DNA of 64,000 nucleotides from RH-chloro-G1 sp003670575 (GTDB taxonomy: Bacteria; Chloroflexota; Dehalococcoidia; UBA2979): NCBI GenBank assembly GCA_947499615.1, contig CANMOP010000008.1, positions 19,740 to 83,739 on the forward strand, read 5' to 3'. How positions within the stretch are numbered: position 1 is the first letter of the stretch; every line of letters starts with the position of its first letter. The translations under genes were made by a program, and so were the position numbers. The notes under the pieces are model-generated. The model was not told the origin of the DNA. It was given only the letters and a program-made list of their open reading frames with translations, and did no database searches. This document shows positions 43,362-51,854 of this stretch, piece after piece.

Positions 43362-44117
43362 ATGGCGTCGACTGAGCGCCCGGAAGGGCGGGGCATGGGC
43401 GATCGTATATACGACGCCATCTTCCACAGCTACTTCTGGCAATCGATCTTCCGCAGCGGGTACCCCAACACGCCCCGGAACCAGATGCTGGCCGTCGCCA
43501 CCAACGTCTTCCTGCACCTCCACCCGACGCGTATTCACCGTACGCACGTGAAGATCACGCACACCTACTGCCTGGGTGGGCTTTCGTTCTTCCTGTTCCT
43601 AGGACTGACCATTACCGGCGTGCTGCTGATGTTCTATTACGTCCCGTCGGTTGAACGGGCGTACGAGGACATCATGCGCCTGGAGACCGATGTCCGATTC
43701 GGCATCCTGATGCGGAACCTGCATCGCTGGATGGCCCACGGCATGGTGATCATGGTGCTCATGCACATGATGCGAGTCTTCTACACCGGCGCGTACAAGC
43801 CGCCGCGGGAATTCAACTGGGTGGTCGGCGTTGTCCTGCTGGTACTGACGCTGCTGCTCTCGTTCACCGGGTACCTGCTGCCGTGGGACCAGCTCGCGTT
43901 CTGGGCGATCACGGTCGGCACGAACATGGTGGGCTCGGCGCCACTGCTGGGTGAGCCGAACCGCTTCGCACTCATCGGTGGGTTCGAGGTTGGTCCCAAC
44001 GCGCTGATTCGCTTCTACACGCTGCACGTGATCGCGCTGCCGCTGCTGGCGTCGGTGTTCATGGCCGTGCATTTCTGGCGCATCCGCCGCGACGGCGGCC
44101 TGGCCAGGCCGCTGTAG
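43362..44117 (+). CDS. qcrB: Menaquinol:cytochrome c reductase, cytochrome b N-terminal subunit
   Basis: The 251-residue protein corresponds to the b-heme half of cytochrome b (b6/PetB type). It has four membrane helices, heme-ligand histidines in RNLHRWMAHGM with LMHMMRVFYTG and in TLHVIALPLL with MAVHFWRI, and the FTGYLLPWDQLAFWA quinone-site region. It transfers electrons from menaquinol across the membrane. The C-terminal half is encoded separately at 44133, followed by Rieske and cytochrome c genes: a complete complex. Confidence 0.94.
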   Translation: MASTERPEGRGMGDRIYDAIFHSYFWQSIFRSGYPNTPRNQMLAVATNVFLHLHPTRIHRTHVKITHTYCLGGLSFFLFLGLTITGVLLMFYYVPSVERAYEDIMRLETDVRFGILMRNLHRWMAHGMVIMVLMHMMRVFYTGAYKPPREFNWVVGVVLLVLTLLLSFTGYLLPWDQLAFWAITVGTNMVGSAPLLGEPNRFALIGGFEVGPNALIRFYTLHVIALPLLASVFMAVHFWRIRRDGGLARPL

Positions 44118-44132
44118 GCCGGGGGAGACGCG

Positions 44133-45002
44133 ATGGTAGCCGCAGCTCAAGAGAACGCGACGTCCACTGCCGTCCGCGCCAAGGCGCGTCGGCAGCGCGA
44201 TGAGGAATTGCTGGTCTGGCCGGACCTGGTCTTCGTCGAGTTCATCGCGGCGATGGTGTTTCTACTGTCGCTGACGGCACTCTCGATCGCGATCAATGCG
44301 CCGTTGCTGGACCGCGCGAACCCGGGTGTGACCCCGAACCCGTCGAAGGCGCCGTGGTACTTCCTCAATCTGCAGGAACTGCTGCTGCACATGGACCCGG
44401 CGCTCGCTGGCGTTGTGGTGCCGACCATCGCTCTCATCGCGCTGGGCGCCATTCCGTACTTCGACAACACGCATGACGGCCAGGGCGAATGGTTGTCCAC
44501 ACCTCGCGCGGGACGGTTGACCTTCCTCGGCGCTGCCGTCGGCTCGATTGGCACCATCCTGCTGATCCTGTATGACGCCTCGAAGCACGTCGTGATCTTC
44601 GAGGGGCTGACCGGGTCCAAGTGGCCAGTGGGGCTGAACTTCCTGCGCACCTCGCGCGCGCTGCAGAATGACCTGCCATGGCCGGAGTGGTCGAAGAAGA
44701 TCCCACTGGGCGACTTCATACCATCCACGCAGTTGGGCTTGCCGAAGATCGTGTTGGATCTGAACATCGCCGAGTTCCTTGTGGCGCAGATCATTCCGGT
44801 CTCGACCATGGTGGGCCTGCCGATCCTGATGTCGATTGTGCTCTGGAAGACCGGCGTCGCGAAGACCCGGCGTGATCACATGATCGCGCAGTTCTCTGGG
44901 TTCATCGCCGTGTTCATCGTGCTGACCATCGTGGGCACAGCGTTCCGCGGCCAGGGCATGGAATTGCTCCCGCCGTGGCTCGTGAAGCCACCGATCTCCT
45001 AA
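44133..45002 (+). CDS. Menaquinol:cytochrome c reductase, cytochrome b C-terminal subunit
   Basis: The 289-residue subunit-IV-like protein supplies the other half of cytochrome b. It has a cytoplasmic N-terminal segment and several membrane helices. The quinol-oxidation motif lies in NPSKAPWYFLNLQELLLHM, where the usual PEWY is replaced by APWY, as in other menaquinol-using split systems. An insertion between helices (about 110-210) is larger than in PetD. It starts 15 bases after the b6-like gene. Confidence 0.92.
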   Translation: MVAAAQENATSTAVRAKARRQRDEELLVWPDLVFVEFIAAMVFLLSLTALSIAINAPLLDRANPGVTPNPSKAPWYFLNLQELLLHMDPALAGVVVPTIALIALGAIPYFDNTHDGQGEWLSTPRAGRLTFLGAAVGSIGTILLILYDASKHVVIFEGLTGSKWPVGLNFLRTSRALQNDLPWPEWSKKIPLGDFIPSTQLGLPKIVLDLNIAEFLVAQIIPVSTMVGLPILMSIVLWKTGVAKTRRDHMIAQFSGFIAVFIVLTIVGTAFRGQGMELLPPWLVKPPIS

Positions 45003-45038
45003 CGTGAGGACCACCAGCGTGAAGACGGAGTCCCGCCA

Positions 45039-45728
45039 GTGACCAACGCACCACGGAATGTCCCTCCGGACATGGGCGCCTCACCGGCTGCCGGCGAGTC
45101 CGGTGACGTCTGGCGGGAAGCCCTTGCGGCTCGCCGCACCGTCGCCGATGTGTCGACGCTGCCGGGCGCGCAGGTGTCCAAGCGCGACCCGGATGCCAGC
45201 CGCCGCACGTTCATTCGCGCGTCGTTCTTCGGCGGGTTTGCGGTGTCGCTGCTCGGCTCCGTCGGGATGCTGGTTGACTTCCTGTACCCGCGCAATGTGC
45301 GCGGCTTTGGTGGCGCTGTGCCCGCTGGCAAGGTGTCCGAGTACCAGAAGGGCGGCGAGCCCAAGCACTATGCGGATGGCCAGTTCTGGCTCGCTAACCT
45401 GGATCCGGCGGAGTCGCGTAATGGTGGCACCGGCGGCGGCGCAGGGCTGATAGCGCTCTGGCACAAGTGCCCGCACCTCGGCTGCACTGTGCCCTGGCGA
45501 AAAGAATTCGACTACGAGGGTGACAAGGGGTGGTATCGCTGCCCGTGTCACGGTTCCACGTACACGAAGGCGGGCATCCGAGTCTTCGGGCCCGCACCGC
45601 GCTCCATGGACACGATGAAGATCGAAGTTGATGGATCTGGAAACGTCGTCGTGCAGACCGGTACTCGGACGCCCGGCGGTCCGGACAACCCGCAGCGTGC
45701 GATCAAGGCGCCGGGACTCCCGGCGTAG
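45039..45728 (+). CDS. Rieske iron-sulfur subunit
   Basis: The 229-residue protein binds a [2Fe-2S] cluster through CPHLGC and CPCHGS, with a disulfide expected between the extra cysteines. The N-terminus has an RR-containing segment (SRRTFIRASFFGG) and a hydrophobic helix (FAVSLLGSVGMLVDFLY), consistent with Tat-dependent membrane anchoring. GTG 45039 is used as start; it follows an upstream GTG that soon stops. It lies between cytochrome b and cytochrome c genes. Confidence 0.94.
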   Translation: MTNAPRNVPPDMGASPAAGESGDVWREALAARRTVADVSTLPGAQVSKRDPDASRRTFIRASFFGGFAVSLLGSVGMLVDFLYPRNVRGFGGAVPAGKVSEYQKGGEPKHYADGQFWLANLDPAESRNGGTGGGAGLIALWHKCPHLGCTVPWRKEFDYEGDKGWYRCPCHGSTYTKAGIRVFGPAPRSMDTMKIEVDGSGNVVVQTGTRTPGGPDNPQRAIKAPGLPA

Positions 45729-45785
45729 GCGCGGCAGCCGGCCGGTAGGGCGCGGCACAGCAGATCAGGCGGGATTGGTAGGCCG

Positions 45786-46748
45786 ATGAACACCAGCAAG
45801 CAGGTCAACATCATGATCGGCACCGTGCTGGTGTCGATCATGATGTTCGGTGGGTACATGGCGTACGAGAGTACGCGGCAGGTGCATGCGCGGGAGGAAA
45901 TCACGCAGCGCATCGCGGAACGCGGCGCGCGGCTGTTCGTCAGCAACTGCCGCACGTGCCACGGCCTTGAGGGCGAGGGCCACGTCGGTCCGGCGCTGAA
46001 CCGCCCGGGCTTTCGCATCCTCGGCGAGCACGACGCGAGCGGGGCGGAGCCCACGCCGCCGGGCGAGGCTGATGCGATCCATTCGTTCCTGTTCACCACG
46101 CTCGCCTGTGGGCGCACGAATACGGTCATGCCACTGTGGGGGCAGCGTTTCGGTGGTTCGCTCTCTGACACCCAGTTGAACCAGCTCGTGACATTGATCA
46201 GCGAAGGCCGCTGGGACCTAGTGAAAAAAATCGGCGCCGAACACGACAAGGAAGTCGGTGCCACGGCGAAGGATATTCTGGTGCAGGACGTGGGTGCGCT
46301 GTCGCTGACCGAGAAGAACTGTGGTCAGTTCAACGCGGACAACGCTGCTGAACTGCGCAACCGTGATCCGTACGCCGCGAAGCCTGCGGCAGGTGCAACC
46401 GCCGCGGCGGCGCCCGCATCTGGTGCAACCGCCGCAGCTCCGGCTGCCGGTGGCGCAGCAGCGGCTGGCAAGACCCTGGCCACCGCTCAGGGCTGCGCCG
46501 CATGCCACTCGGCAGGCGGATCTAACGGTGTCGGGCCCACCTGGAAGGGTGTCTTCGGTAAGCAGGAAGCGCTCGTCGACGGATCAACGGTGACCGTGGA
46601 CGAGGCCTACCTCAAGGAGTCGATCCTGGCGCCGAATGTGAAGGTCACGAAGGGCTTCGCGCCCGGTCTCATGCCGCAGAACTTCCGCGAGAAGTTGACG
46701 GATGATCAGGTCACGCAACTCATCGAGTACATTAAGACGCTCAAGTAG
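45786..46748 (+). CDS. Membrane-anchored di-heme cytochrome c
   Basis: A 320-residue protein with an uncleaved N-terminal anchor (IMIGTVLVSIMMFGGYMA), a first cytochrome c domain with CRTCH (about residue 55), an Ala-rich linker (about 200-225) and a second domain with CAACH followed by MPQNFREKLTDDQ, where Met is the likely axial ligand. It should carry electrons from the Rieske protein to a terminal oxidase. The second domain resembles those fused to cytochrome oxidase subunit II. Confidence 0.92.
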   Translation: MNTSKQVNIMIGTVLVSIMMFGGYMAYESTRQVHAREEITQRIAERGARLFVSNCRTCHGLEGEGHVGPALNRPGFRILGEHDASGAEPTPPGEADAIHSFLFTTLACGRTNTVMPLWGQRFGGSLSDTQLNQLVTLISEGRWDLVKKIGAEHDKEVGATAKDILVQDVGALSLTEKNCGQFNADNAAELRNRDPYAAKPAAGATAAAAPASGATAAAPAAGGAAAAGKTLATAQGCAACHSAGGSNGVGPTWKGVFGKQEALVDGSTVTVDEAYLKESILAPNVKVTKGFAPGLMPQNFREKLTDDQVTQLIEYIKTLK

Positions 46749-46765
46749 CAGGCGGAGGGGGAACC

Positions 46766-46882
46766 ATGCCAGTCACCACGGGGAAGCGGTATCGATGCCC
46801 AACGTGCGGCGCAGAATTCATCGTGACCAAGGGCGGCGATGGCGCGCTCCGGCACGATGGCGTTGACCTTGAGCAGTTGTAG
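46766..46882 (+). CDS. 38-residue CxxC mini-protein, desulforedoxin-like
   Basis: ATG 46766, with GGAGGGGG upstream, encodes a 38-residue protein containing GKRYRCPTCGAEFIV and the tail GALRHDGVDLEQL. The first half matches desulforedoxin-like metal-binding folds, but the second cysteine pair is missing. It lies 17 bases after the cytochrome c gene and 12 bases before a related mini-gene. It probably binds metal as a dimer or not at all; function unknown. Confidence 0.65.
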   Translation: MPVTTGKRYRCPTCGAEFIVTKGGDGALRHDGVDLEQL

Positions 46883-46894
46883 GAGGTTAGGAAC

Positions 46895-47038
46895 ATGGCG
46901 GTAGCACTCGGTAAGCGCTACAAGGACGAGAGCTCCGGGGTTGAGGTGCTGTGCATCAAGCCCGGCGACTGCAACCTCAACGTTGATGGCCGTGGCATGG
47001 AAGAGCTTCAGCCGAAGGTGCTGCCCTCCGCTGACTAG
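46895..47038 (+). CDS. 47-residue paralogue of the preceding mini-protein
   Basis: This small protein shares the frame GKRY....GvEv...K.GD..L..DG..mEeLqpK with the one encoded at 46766. Here the first CxxC is replaced by KDESSG, while cysteines appear instead at VLCIKPGDC. AGGAGG lies upstream of ATG 46895. The two look like a tandem duplication with different cysteine retention. Function unknown. Confidence 0.6.
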   Translation: MAVALGKRYKDESSGVEVLCIKPGDCNLNVDGRGMEELQPKVLPSAD

Positions 47039-47116
47039 GTGCCGCCGGTAACTGCCGCGGCGCGATGCGTCGGGGCGGTTCGGTGGGCCAGGCGGGTGGC
47101 GGTCGGTGCGCGTGGT

Positions 47117-47145
47117 TTGACGTGCACCGCTGACGCTCCTAGCAT
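47117..47145 (+). promoter_or_regulatory. Sigma-70-type promoter of rpsU
   Basis: TTGACG (47117-47122) and TAGCAT (47140-47145) are spaced by 17 bases, upstream of a 24-base hairpin and the rpsU gene. The start of transcription would be near 47152. Confidence 0.65.
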
Positions 47146-47155
47146 CGTCGACATA

Positions 47156-47179
47156 CGAACCGCCCGCGAGGGCGGTTCG
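47156..47179 (+). promoter_or_regulatory. GNRA-capped hairpin in the rpsU leader
   Basis: A perfect 10-bp stem (CGAACCGCCC with its complement) is closed by a GCGA tetraloop. It lies at the predicted 5' end of the rpsU mRNA, 31 bases before the ATG. It could protect the message or control S21 synthesis; no regulator is known. Confidence 0.55.
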
Positions 47180-47210
47180 ACTCTCTGCGGGAGGGGGTGA
47201 TGTTCAGCAG

Positions 47211-47417
47211 ATGAGTGAGATCCAGGTCGGAGACATGGAATCCCTCGAGTCGGCACTGAAGCGCTTCAACAAGCGCGTACAGGCCGATGGCATTCTTGCT
47301 GACGCGCGTAAGCACGAGTATTACGAGAAGCCGTCCGTACGCAGGAAGAAGAAGGAAGCAGCTCGCATCCGCAAGTTGCGGAAGGCGATCCGCCTCCAGA
47401 CGACGCGGACACGATAG
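47211..47417 (+). CDS. rpsU: Small ribosomal subunit protein bS21
   Basis: S21 assists translation initiation on the 30S subunit. The 68-residue basic protein has the family pattern ESLESALKRFNKRVQADGILADARKHEYYEKPSVRRKKK. It is preceded by a consensus-like promoter and a tetraloop hairpin, and followed by a good terminator. yqeY follows, the common rpsU-yqeY neighbourhood. Confidence 0.95.
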   Translation: MSEIQVGDMESLESALKRFNKRVQADGILADARKHEYYEKPSVRRKKKEAARIRKLRKAIRLQTTRTR

Positions 47418-47437
47418 CGTAACCGCCTCACGAAGAG

Positions 47438-47457
47438 CCCCGGCCCAGCCGGGGTTT
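47438..47457 (+). terminator. Rho-independent terminator after rpsU
   Basis: CCCCGGC pairs with GCCGGGG (47438-47444 with 47448-47454) around CCA, then TTT. An outer CGAA/TTCG pairing extends it. It lies 20 bases after the rpsU stop. Confidence 0.8.
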
Positions 47458-47548
47458 CGTGTACCCAGCGAGGTGCACTGTATGCCCTTCGTGTGGGTAT
47501 GCTTTGTCTGGCCGCCCAGCAGGTGGCGGCCGACCACAGGAGGCCACC

Positions 47549-48010
47549 GTGACCATGCCAGCCAGCATTGCGCAGACGCTCCGCGAGCAGTTGACGGCTG
47601 CCGTGCGCGATGGTGAAACGCGACGGCGCGACATCCTTCGACTGCTGATCGCTGCGCTGGACAACGCCCGTATCGCCGCTCGCCACGAGCTGAGCGACGA
47701 GGAATCGATCGTCGCGTTGCAGCGTGAGGCGAAGCAGCGTCGTGACTCCATCGAGCAGTACCGCGCTGGCAACCGCGAGGATCTGGTGCAGACGGAGCAG
47801 GAGGAGTTGGACCTGATCACGACGTATCTTCCCGCCGAGTTGTCTGACGCTGAGCTGGATGACATCGTACGGGAGGTGATTGTGGCCTCCGGTGCCACTG
47901 GGCCCGCCGACGTAGGTAAGGTCATGGGGCTGGTCATGAAGCGTGTCACGGGGCGCGCCGAGGGTTCCCGCGTGAGCGCGCTTGCACGGGGGCTGCTGGT
48001 GGCGCAGTGA
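47549..48010 (+). CDS. yqeY: YqeY/GatB-tail family protein
   Basis: A 153-residue helical protein of the YqeY family, related to the C-terminal tRNA-interacting domain of GatB. Typical elements are LREQLTAAVRDGETRRRDILRLLIAAL, EEESI-like DEESIVALQREAKQRRDSIEQY and the C-terminal GKVMGLVMKRVTGRAEGSRVSALAR. I chose GTG 47549, which has AGGAGG at good spacing; ATG 47555 is an alternative. Its stop overlaps the pgpH start. Confidence 0.93.
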   Translation: MTMPASIAQTLREQLTAAVRDGETRRRDILRLLIAALDNARIAARHELSDEESIVALQREAKQRRDSIEQYRAGNREDLVQTEQEELDLITTYLPAELSDAELDDIVREVIVASGATGPADVGKVMGLVMKRVTGRAEGSRVSALARGLLVAQ

Positions 48011-50256
48011 CCGCGCGAGTGCCACGGGCGCAGGCTGTCGCTGCGACGGGGTACTCACAATCCACGGCGATCGCGTTCGGACTCGTGACGGCGATTGCAC
48101 TGGGCGCGGTGCTGTTCCCCTGGTTCCCCGCCGGCGTTCGACTCCACATCGGCGACCGCGTTCCCTGGACGCTCATCTCACCTCGTGCGGTCTCGTACGA
48201 CTCCGCCATCCGCACTCGCGAGGTGCGCGACGAGGCCGCGCGCGCGGTGCCGGACGTGCGCGTGCTGGATCCCGGCGTTCGAGAACGCCAGATCGCCGAA
48301 CTCGATCGCCAGCTCGTGGAGGTGCGGCGTCTACGTGCCGACGGCGGCATGCCGCAATCGCTGCAAGCGACGACGGCGCGGCTGATCCCGGGTGTGGCGC
48401 TCTCGGCGACTGGCGCGCAATTGCTGGTGAGCGTGAGCAATCCGGAATTCGATGCGATGGCCGAGGAGGCGCGTACGGCGCTGGGCCGAACGCTGTCCGG
48501 CGCCGTCCAGGAGAACGAGTTGGCGGCCGCGCGCACCCGTGCCAGCGGGTTTCTCTCACCCGCCATGCCCGCGGAACAGACGCAGGTGATTGAACAGTTG
48601 CTGACGCCGCTCGTCGTATCCACGTTGATCGTCGACGCCTCGAGAACTGCGGCGCTGCGTGACGAGGCTCGCACGAGCCAGCCCCCCGTGCATGTCAGCC
48701 ACGCTCGAGGTGATGTATTGCTGACCGAGGGGCAACCGGTCACCGCGGGCGACATTGAGCTGCTGGGTGAGGCGAGGCTGTCGTCCAGTGGTGCGCGGCC
48801 CACGGACATCGCGGCGGCCGTGCTGGTTGCTGGGATGGTCGGTGTCGCCGTCGGTGGATACTTGCTCGTCGGGCAGCCGGTCGGGCTCGGCAGCATGCGG
48901 CGACGGCTGTTGTTCGTGGCGCTGCTGGTGCTCCCCGCGCTGGCCGCGAAGTTGGCGATGCCGCTCCTGCTCCCGGATCACGCACGACACTTCCTGGTGT
49001 ACGCGCTGCCGCTGGCGGCGGCCCCCATGGCTGCCGTCGGGCTGCTGGATGTCGGCGCGTCGGTACTGCTGACCGTGCTGCTCGCCAGCGTGGTGTCATT
49101 CGTTGTCGCGTACCTACCTCTGGCGCAGGGCGACAGCACCATGCACCTGGAGGCTGTGCGAGCCGGCATGGCGATCGTGGCGTCCTCGCTCGGTGGGGTG
49201 TTGGTGGCGGCGCGCGCGGCGCGGCTGTACCAGTACCTTGCCGCCGGACTGGCGGCGGCGCTGGGTGCGGCGCTCGCGCTGCTGGCGGTGTGGCTCATCG
49301 ATGCGGATCACCGGTGGGTGGATCTGGCGTGGATGGCTGGCGCCTGTGCGGTCGGTGGCGTGCTGACGGCGCTGATCGCCGTCGGTGTGTTTGTGCTGCT
49401 GAGCCGCCCGTTCGGCATCGTCACGCGCGTGGATCTCATGGAACTTTCGCAACTACATCAGCCGCTGTTGCGCCGGTTGCAGGACGAGGCGCCCGGTACG
49501 TTCCAGCACTCCGTGCTTGTCGGGAATCTCGCCGAACGCGCCGCGGATCGCATCGGCGCCAATGCATTGCTCGTCCGCATCGGGGCGTACTACCACGATG
49601 TGGGGAAGTTGGTGGCGCCGCCGTTCTACGTGGAGAACGGTAGCGAGGAGAATCCGCACGCCTCGTTGGACCCGCTGCAGAGCACGCGAGTGATCCTTCG
49701 GCACGTGAGTGGCGGCGTCGAGATTGCGCGGCGGGAGGGTCTCCCGGAGCCGGTGGTCGCGTTTATTCCGCAGCATCACGGCACTCGGCTGGTCGCGTTC
49801 TTCTATCGACGGGCGGCCGCCCTGGACCCGGAGATCGATCCGGAGCTGTTCCGCTACCCCGGCCCACGGCCGCAGACGCGCGAGGCTGCCCTCGTCATGC
49901 TGGCTGACGCCACCGAGGCGACCGTGCGCGCGAGCAACGACCGCTCACGCGACCGCATTCGCGCCATCATCGAGAACGTCATCCGCGAGCGCGTGGAGGA
50001 GGGACAGTTCGACGAGTGCGATCTGTCTTTGCGTGACCTGCGTGTCGTCGCGGACTCGTTCGCCACCACCATGAATGCGGTTTACCACCCGCGGGTGGAG
50101 TATCCGGAACCCACCGAGCGCGAACGTACCGCGCGGCGGTCGCTCGTCGGCAGGGTGCCTGCGCCACCCGCGACGGCGATACCGCCCGCGACACGGGGCA
50201 CGAGCGCGGAGTTCTCCGAGGACACCCCGGGTATCGCGGCGTCGGACTCCGACTGA
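48007..50256 (+). CDS. pgpH: PgpH-type 7TM-HD cyclic-di-AMP phosphodiesterase
   Basis: The 749-residue protein has an N-terminal membrane helix, an extracytoplasmic 7TMR-HDED domain (about 60-280), about seven membrane helices (about 285-480) and a cytoplasmic HD domain (QHSVLVGNLAERAA, AYYHDVGKLVAPP, FIPQHHGTRL). PgpH enzymes degrade c-di-AMP. GTG 48007 overlaps the yqeY stop by four bases. The usual ybeY/dgk neighbours are absent. A Pro/Ala-rich tail ends the chain. Confidence 0.93.
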   Translation: MTARVPRAQAVAATGYSQSTAIAFGLVTAIALGAVLFPWFPAGVRLHIGDRVPWTLISPRAVSYDSAIRTREVRDEAARAVPDVRVLDPGVRERQIAELDRQLVEVRRLRADGGMPQSLQATTARLIPGVALSATGAQLLVSVSNPEFDAMAEEARTALGRTLSGAVQENELAAARTRASGFLSPAMPAEQTQVIEQLLTPLVVSTLIVDASRTAALRDEARTSQPPVHVSHARGDVLLTEGQPVTAGDIELLGEARLSSSGARPTDIAAAVLVAGMVGVAVGGYLLVGQPVGLGSMRRRLLFVALLVLPALAAKLAMPLLLPDHARHFLVYALPLAAAPMAAVGLLDVGASVLLTVLLASVVSFVVAYLPLAQGDSTMHLEAVRAGMAIVASSLGGVLVAARAARLYQYLAAGLAAALGAALALLAVWLIDADHRWVDLAWMAGACAVGGVLTALIAVGVFVLLSRPFGIVTRVDLMELSQLHQPLLRRLQDEAPGTFQHSVLVGNLAERAADRIGANALLVRIGAYYHDVGKLVAPPFYVENGSEENPHASLDPLQSTRVILRHVSGGVEIARREGLPEPVVAFIPQHHGTRLVAFFYRRAAALDPEIDPELFRYPGPRPQTREAALVMLADATEATVRASNDRSRDRIRAIIENVIRERVEEGQFDECDLSLRDLRVVADSFATTMNAVYHPRVEYPEPTERERTARRSLVGRVPAPPATAIPPATRGTSAEFSEDTPGIAASDSD

Positions 50257-50326
50257 TCGGCGCGGCTACGGGGCTTGCCTCGGTATACTTCAGGCGGCAC
50301 TCTCGACTTGTTCATCTGGAGGCGCG

Positions 50327-51025
50327 ATGCGGGCTGCTGTCGTGGTCTTTCCCGGCACCTGGAGCGATGGCGACTGCATCTACGCGCTGAGCCGCGTGGG
50401 CATCGAGGGCTATCGCGTCTGGCATCGCGAGGCACCGGACTTCGCCGCGGACGAGTTGGTCGTGCTGCCGGGAGGGTTCTCCTACGGCGACTACCTGCGT
50501 TGCGGCGCGATCGCGCGGTTCTCGCCGGTGATGGAGTCCGTGCGCGCGCACGCCGCGCGCGGCGGTCTGGTCATCGGCATCTGCAACGGCTTCCAGATCC
50601 TGTGCGAGGCGGGCCTGCTGCCGGGTGTGCTGATGCGCAACGCGTCGCTGCAGTTCCGCTGCCAGTCCACCTACCTGCTGCCCGGCAGCGCCGATTCACC
50701 TTTCACCAGCAGCTTGGATCTCGATCGCGCGCTTGCCGTGCCGATCTCGCACGGCGAGGGCAACTACTTCGCCGATGCGGCCACCCTCGATCTGTTGGAG
50801 GCGACCGGCCGCGTCGCGTTCCGCTACTGCGATGCCGACGGCGCCGTCACCGACGAGGCGAACCCGAACGGCGCCCAGCGCAACATCGCAGGCATCCTCA
50901 ACGAGGGGCGCAACGTGCTGGGCATGATGCCGCACCCGGAGCGCGCCTGTGATCCGCTGCTCGGCGGCGAGGACGGCAATGCGATCTGGCGCTCGGTGCT
51001 GGACGCGGTTGGGGTGCGCGCGTAG
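50327..51025 (+). CDS. purQ: Phosphoribosylformylglycinamidine synthase, glutaminase subunit
   Basis: PurQ supplies ammonia to PurL. The 232-residue class I amidotransferase has the nucleophile Cys in GICNGFQILCE and the catalytic His-x-Glu in PHPERA; the N-terminal VVVFPGTWSDGDC is typical. TATACT at about 50285 is a likely -10 box, and GGAGG precedes ATG 50327. purL lies nearby but is separated by a DUF4389 gene. No purS is visible. Confidence 0.95.
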   Translation: MRAAVVVFPGTWSDGDCIYALSRVGIEGYRVWHREAPDFAADELVVLPGGFSYGDYLRCGAIARFSPVMESVRAHAARGGLVIGICNGFQILCEAGLLPGVLMRNASLQFRCQSTYLLPGSADSPFTSSLDLDRALAVPISHGEGNYFADAATLDLLEATGRVAFRYCDADGAVTDEANPNGAQRNIAGILNEGRNVLGMMPHPERACDPLLGGEDGNAIWRSVLDAVGVRA

Positions 51026-51095
51026 GCGACGCTGCTCGGCTCCACCGACCCTGCCCGTGCTACGGTTGTGATGGCTGCGGTGCAAGGAGGCGATC

Positions 51096-51722
51096 GTGGC
51101 GATTGCAACGGTGACGGCGGCAGGTGAGTACCCCGCCCCCTTCGACGTCGAGTACCCCGAGGGGCCGCGGAACCGGCTGACGGTCGCGATCCGCTTCCTG
51201 TTGATCCTCCCGGTAGCGGTCGTGCTCACGCTGTTGACCGGCGGCGGTGGGGCGTCTGGCGGCGAGGTGGCCGCTGCCGGCGGCGTAGTGATTGCACCGA
51301 CCGTGCTGATGCTGCTGTTCCGCCGTAAGTACCCGCGCTGGTGGTTCGACTGGAACCGCGAGGTGTATCGCTTCGGCAACCGGGTGTGCGCCTACGCGCT
51401 GCTGCTCCGCGACGAGTATCCCTCCACGGACGAGGAGCAGGCCGTGCACACGGAGATCGACTATCCGGACGCGCAGCAACTCAACCGCTGGCTGCCGTTG
51501 GTGAAGTGGTTCCTTGCGATCCCTCACTACATCGTGCTGGCGTTCCTGGGCGTGGTGGTGGTTGTGGTGACCGTGGTGGCGTGGTTCGCCATCCTGATCA
51601 CGGGGCGGTACCCGCGAGGGCTGTTCGACTTCGTCGTCGGCGTTGCGCGCTGGGCGCTGCGGGTGAGCGCCTACTCGATCCTGATGGTGACGGATCGGTA
51701 CCCGCCGTTCTCGACGCAATAG
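51096..51722 (+). CDS. DUF4389 membrane protein
   Basis: A 208-residue protein with three hydrophobic helices: near 33-50, a pair around 140-170, and partly buried regions between. It repeats a motif RYPR/KYPRWWFDWNREVYRFGNRV...TGRYPRGLFDFVVGVARWALRV, characteristic of DUF4389. The family's role is unknown. GTG 51096 has AAGGAGG upstream. It interrupts the purQ-purL pair. Confidence 0.85.
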   Translation: MAIATVTAAGEYPAPFDVEYPEGPRNRLTVAIRFLLILPVAVVLTLLTGGGGASGGEVAAAGGVVIAPTVLMLLFRRKYPRWWFDWNREVYRFGNRVCAYALLLRDEYPSTDEEQAVHTEIDYPDAQQLNRWLPLVKWFLAIPHYIVLAFLGVVVVVVTVVAWFAILITGRYPRGLFDFVVGVARWALRVSAYSILMVTDRYPPFSTQ

Positions 51723-51854
51723 GGGGCGAGGCGCGCACCCTCCCGCCTCGACATCGGCGCTGGTAGGCTAGGGGCTGCGGGCCGGAGCCGCGGCCCTTCG
51801 GGGCGCAGGCCCCGTATACTCGCGAACCTCCCTGCCTTGTTGGAGCACGCGCCG

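Noticed and set aside
43313..43375. A 20-codon frame overlapping the cytochrome b start
   Set aside because: Too short, no hydrophobic or conserved feature. It may only aid coupling; the neighbouring 35-codon frame is a better gene candidate.
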